Shown: positions 61,132-64,000 of the stretch, piece by piece
Layout of the letters: every line of letters starts with the position of its first letter
Numbering within the stretch: position 1 is the stretch's first letter
Assembly (NCBI GenBank): GCA_025890175.1
Contig: JANPYM010000011.1
Coordinates: 1,902,299-1,966,298 of the forward strand
Reading direction: 5' to 3'
DNA length: 64,000 nucleotides
From: Ciborinia camelliae
Lineage: Eukaryota > Ascomycota > Leotiomycetes > Helotiales > Sclerotiniaceae
Position numbers and translations under genes: made by a program
Notes under the pieces: model-generated
Told to the model about the DNA's origin: nothing
The model's database searches: none
What the model saw: the letters and a program-made list of their open reading frames with translations, nothing else

Positions 61132-61914
61132 ATGGAAGCCTCTCTACCCACTATCGTTCTTGTGCATGGTGCCTGGCATACGCCCGCGAACTACGAGAGC
61201 TACGCCAATGCTCTCAGAGCACAAGGATTCAAAGTCATCTGTCCACAACTCCCTTCATGCAACAACATTTCTCCTCCTGGCCCCTCATTCCCAGAAGACG
61301 TCACTACTGTTCGCAACGTTGTGAAATCGCTCGTGGAAGCTGGCGAGCGTGTTCTCATGGCTATGCATTCCTACGGCGGAGCAGTTGGCACCGACGCCAT
61401 CGAAGGCCTAACATTTGCAGATCGCAAAGCTGCAGGAAAATCCGGCGGAGTCGTGCATCTTTTCTACATGTGCGCCTATATCCTCCAACCCGGGACTTCG
61501 GTGTGGGACATTGTTCAAGAAGCAGGCTTTGTGGAACTCTGGCCTCAGTATATCAAGAATTCTCCCGACGGCTCTACTTTCCCCGTAGACCCCGTCCTGT
61601 CGTTTTTTGGTGACGTGGAGAAGGATGTTGTGGATAAAGGCTTATCTCACCTGGTGCGGTCTCCCTTGTCGGCTTTCGAGGCGAAGACGAAGGGAGATGC
61701 GTGGAGAAATGTACCGGTGACGTATATTATGACGCAGCAGGACTACTCGCTGCCAAGAGTGTATCAGGATCTTATGCTTGAGAAGGTCAGGAAAGAGGGT
61801 GTGGTGTTGAAGACGGAGGATTACGAGACGGCTCACAGTATCTTCATCTCAAAGCAGGAGGAAATGGTGCAAGCTGCCGTGGTGGCTGCGGGAGATGAGA
61901 GGAATTTGAAATAG
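61132..61914 (+). CDS. alpha/beta hydrolase (esterase-like, AB_hydrolase_6 type)
   Basis: Single exon, 260 residues, starting MEASLPTIVLVHGAWHTP. The HGAW segment (12-15) forms the oxyanion-hole turn. The nucleophile elbow is AMHSYGG with Ser 80; the first Gly of GxSxG is Met, a variant common in this fungal group. The likely acid is Asp 204 in TQQDYSLP and the base His 235 in ETAHSIFI, so the triad looks complete. It resembles plant methylesterase/hydroxynitrile-lyase-like and fungal salicylate-ester hydrolase-like proteins. No signal peptide, so probably cytosolic. The coding region is more GC-rich than its surroundings. The substrate cannot be told from sequence. Confidence 0.85.
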   Translation: MEASLPTIVLVHGAWHTPANYESYANALRAQGFKVICPQLPSCNNISPPGPSFPEDVTTVRNVVKSLVEAGERVLMAMHSYGGAVGTDAIEGLTFADRKAAGKSGGVVHLFYMCAYILQPGTSVWDIVQEAGFVELWPQYIKNSPDGSTFPVDPVLSFFGDVEKDVVDKGLSHLVRSPLSAFEAKTKGDAWRNVPVTYIMTQQDYSLPRVYQDLMLEKVRKEGVVLKTEDYETAHSIFISKQEEMVQAAVVAAGDERNLK

Positions 61915-62288
61915 GCTGATTCGTGTTCGGGATCAAAGTATTAAGTCACCATATTAAAATGCAAACCAGATGAAGATCAGACTTTCTATCATAGGTTCGT
62001 GAATAAGAATATGTGAGAACGCCCCATGCTTGATTAATCGGGGAAAGAAGAAGTCGATGAATATAAGTCGTGTAAGATGAGTAGTAGTGTTATTCACATT
62101 CTTTGCCACTCTTCATTGCGTTCAATTATTGAGAAACAGCGTACTATTCTTATTTTGATTGCCAGTTTGATAATTTACCATATCTTTGCCTTCTTCAAAC
62201 CCTAAGTCGCTTCTACCATCCCCGAGGACAGTGAACACATGGAAATCCTGCCAAAGAATTGAGCAATCTCTAGAATTCGAGGGCCCAT
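61915..62288. other. 3' flank of the hydrolase gene
   Basis: No gene seen before the tRNA-like array begins. Confidence 0.5.
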
Positions 62289-62351
62289 AGAGGTTGAAAT
62301 TGGGGTGATTTACTAGTGCGGAAGCAGTGGGTTCGAATCTCGTCACCTCTA
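62289..62351 (+). pseudogene. tRNA-like relic, unit A
   Basis: The 3' half of a tRNA is clear: a B-box/T-arm GTGGGTTCGAATCTCGT and the acceptor strand CACCTCT followed by A, then TTTT. AGAGGT at 62289 could pair with ACCTCT, closing a 62-nt unit too short for both a D and an anticodon arm. The 3' half and downstream flank (CTTTTGCTTTGT) match unit B, and AATTGAGCAAT upstream matches unit B's insert. Confidence 0.55.
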
Positions 62352-62779
62352 TCTTTTGCTTTGTTCTTGCGATTCATAGAATTGCATGAATTTAGCATCG
62401 GAATAAATTGCACGATATGTGGAGGCTGGAGTTTCTTTCGTAATTTTATGAGTGGAATGATCACTTTTTACTATTGGATAATTAGGATTCATGGGATGAA
62501 GAAACAAGGCTGTAAATCTCAACATCGTATCATAGTGGTACCACTCACATGCTTTGCGATTTTGATAAAGTTAGATGATGCATTAAGGTTGTTTTCGTCA
62601 CATTCAATACCTAGGTACGTTAACCCCATAATTGGTCGCCACTGTTCGCAGTTTCCTATTTCATTGCTTCATCCTATCTATTGGTCAATACCTATTAGCA
62701 CCCAGAGATGGGCGAAACATTCTACTCTACTCCGTATGTCATAGTCTCAAAATAAGACCCAATCATCCAAAACAATCAT

Positions 62780-62976
62780 AGAGGTGTAGTTCAGTGGTAG
62801 AATACGCACTTCAAGGTTTGATCCGACCCTTTTCCGCGCCTCGAGTTGATACAAAATCAACTCAAACGGGGCAGAGAATTGAGCAATTCCGTTTAATCAG
62901 CAGAATTTATCCGGAATTGCATTGGAATGATCTACCGCGAGTGTGCGAGCCATGAGTTCGAATCTCGTCACCTCTA
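62780..62976 (+). tRNA. tRNA-like gene with 126-nt structured insert, unit B
   Basis: Complete cloverleaf: acceptor AGAGGTG/CACCTCT (7 of 7 pairs), D arm GTTC-AGTGGTA-GAAT, anticodon stem CGCAC/GTGCG (62805-62809 with 62943-62947), four-base variable loop, T arm ATGAG-TTCGAAT-CTCGT. The A box (TAGTTCAGTGG) matches the consensus exactly, the B box (GAGTTCGAATC) is close, and TTTTT follows the gene. The loop is opened by a long insert, taken as 62816-62941 if at the usual 37/38 position. The insert contains two perfect hairpins: GAGTTGAT/ATCAACTC (62843-62863) and GCAATTCCG/CGGAATTGC (62883-62920). The anticodon would be CAA (Leu), but the short variable loop contradicts tRNA-Leu, so the identity is open. 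Confidence 0.7.
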
Positions 62977-63262
62977 CTTTTTGCTTTGTGGTTGATGTTT
63001 ACTCGGGTGGTGGTTAGGAGATATACATTTTTGAAGGTAAGGGGTTGTGGGGGGTGAAACTGTAGTATTGCCGTCTATGTGCACTTTTGTATACATCTCT
63101 TTTTGGGGTTTACAATCCTGATTCTCGATACTCTTGTTTTCAGCTTCCAATATCAGACGCAGTATATCCAACCTAGTTATGATGGTACTCCACAGAAAGA
63201 AGTGAATCAACCTCTTTTTTACAAATATAACTTTAGACAAGCACACTCAAGCAAAACAAAAC

Positions 63263-63420
63263 CGAGATGTAGTTCAGTGGTAGAACACGCACTTCTAAGT
63301 ATAGGGGAGGATATCAAATGCTCTTTGGAGCATATCGTCTGTTGACGAACAATTCTTTGGAATTACTGGGTTCACTTCTTTAGAATGTGCGAAACGTGAG
63401 TTCGATCCTCACCATCTCCA
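63263..63420 (+). tRNA. tRNA-like gene with about 88-nt structured insert, unit C
   Basis: Cloverleaf: acceptor CGAGATG/CATCTCC (6 of 7, first pair mismatched), D arm GTTC-AGTGGTA-GAAC (4 pairs), anticodon stem CGCAC/GTGCG (63288-63292 with 63387-63391), variable AAAC, T arm GTGAG-TTCGATC-CTCAC (5 pairs), then TTTTT downstream. The insert (about 63299-63386) differs in sequence from that of unit B but also folds: ATGCTC/GAGCAT, TCGTC/GACGA and AATTC/GAATT with four-base loops. With the intron at 37/38 the anticodon would be CTA; reading the loop as CTTCTAA instead gives TCT (Arg). The identity is open. Confidence 0.65.
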
Positions 63421-63683
63421 TATATTTTTGAGCTTTTCTTTTATGTCTTTTTGGTTTCTGGCAGTTAAGAATGGTTTAACGGAATTCGGTTCCCTCGATT
63501 TGCGGAGGTTTTGGTGAGGTCCCTCGGTTTTCTTTTTTCTATTCGTGCCTTCGTTTTCCTAATGCTTCAACGCTCTTTCCATGAGTCATGCTTGCCTTAT
63601 TCCGAGTTGGTTCGGGTCTCTATACCCGACCCGACCCGACAAGATCAAAATAGGATCATGGTAGCCACAAAACAAACCGATAT

Positions 63684-63839
63684 GTAGATTTAGTTCAATG
63701 GTAGAATGTATACCTTCTAGTATGGTGTGAATATATCACTGTGGGTTATTTAGCCTTACGTAGTTTCTATGATCTGGTTTGCTCTACCTGCCTTGAGTGA
63801 ATCACGTCTCAGACAGAAGTTCGGTTCTTTTAATCTCTA
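63684..63839 (+). pseudogene. degenerate tRNA-like unit D
   Basis: The D arm GTTC-AATGGTA-GAAT, a CTTCTAG loop start, a T arm AGAAG-TTCGGTT-CTTTT and a 3' strand AATCTCT are recognisable, but the acceptor stem pairs poorly and there is an extra TAGATT between the acceptor and D arm relative to unit C. The upstream flank (CAAAACAAACCGA) matches unit C. TTTT follows. Confidence 0.5.
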
Positions 63840-64000
63840 AATATTTTGTCTGGAAACTCTTTTGTGTTCATCGTAGTCTCTCTTCCTATTCTATATTACG
63901 ATCATGACTTTCTTTTACTTCTCAGGTTCTATACTTTACACCCTCTTTAAGTTGATGACTGAGTTTGACCCAAGTCGCAACAGGGAAAGTTGGTGATATA
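63840..64000. other. right edge of the window, nothing recognised
   Basis: The tRNA-like array may continue beyond the window. Confidence 0.4.

Noticed and set aside
62780..62976. Plain call of unit B as tRNA-Leu(CAA)
   Set aside because: The variable loop is four bases, whereas tRNA-Leu has a long variable arm; the insert is also much longer than usual.

Overview
The window is a stretch of a filamentous ascomycete nuclear genome. The genes carry short GT..AG introns (mostly 46-120 bp). Gene content is fungal: GCN1, a DHX29/YLR419W-type helicase, a SepH/Cdc7 septation kinase, a fungal complex I 21 kDa subunit and a BCP-type nuclear peroxiredoxin. AT-rich, RIP-like blocks alternate with ordinary gene islands. 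A Leotiomycete (Sclerotiniaceae type) would fit, but that placement is an inference from style and content. Exon coordinates below were worked out by hand from splice sites and frame.

Layout. 1-5.6 kb is gene-poor, with one Thr/Ala-rich hypothetical protein. 5.6-18.9 kb holds a divergent pair, the DHX29-type helicase (minus) and GCN1 (plus), sharing a 312-bp promoter; both are expected to act on ribosomes. 19.7-23.4 kb carries two poorly resolved minus-strand gene candidates. 23.4-34.3 kb is dominated by micro- and minisatellites around two compact genes, a peroxiredoxin with an acidic tail and a PRELI/UPS protein. 34.3-42.0 kb is a run of minus-strand housekeeping genes: complex I 21 kDa subunit, mitochondrial-type SHMT, ribosomal protein eL19, and a small two-exon gene easily missed by ORF calling.

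42.16-45.40 kb is a single AT-rich DNA transposon with terminal inverted repeats and TA flanks, an assembly gap, and strong one-strand loss of cytosine. 45.7-55.6 kb holds a P-loop kinase and a dihydrofolate synthetase (convergent), a hypothetical protein ending in four 11-residue repeats, and the 11-exon SepH-like kinase. 56.66-57.15 kb is a 490-bp non-autonomous TIR element (MITE). 59.5-60.2 kb is a broken glycosyltransferase-31-like gene, followed by an intact alpha/beta hydrolase at 61.1 kb.

The most unusual region is the right edge (62.3-63.84 kb): four diverged tRNA-like RNA polymerase III units in tandem. Two fold into good cloverleaves interrupted in the anticodon loop by inserts of about 88 and 126 nt that themselves form perfect hairpins. 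Their amino-acid identity does not fit a standard tRNA.
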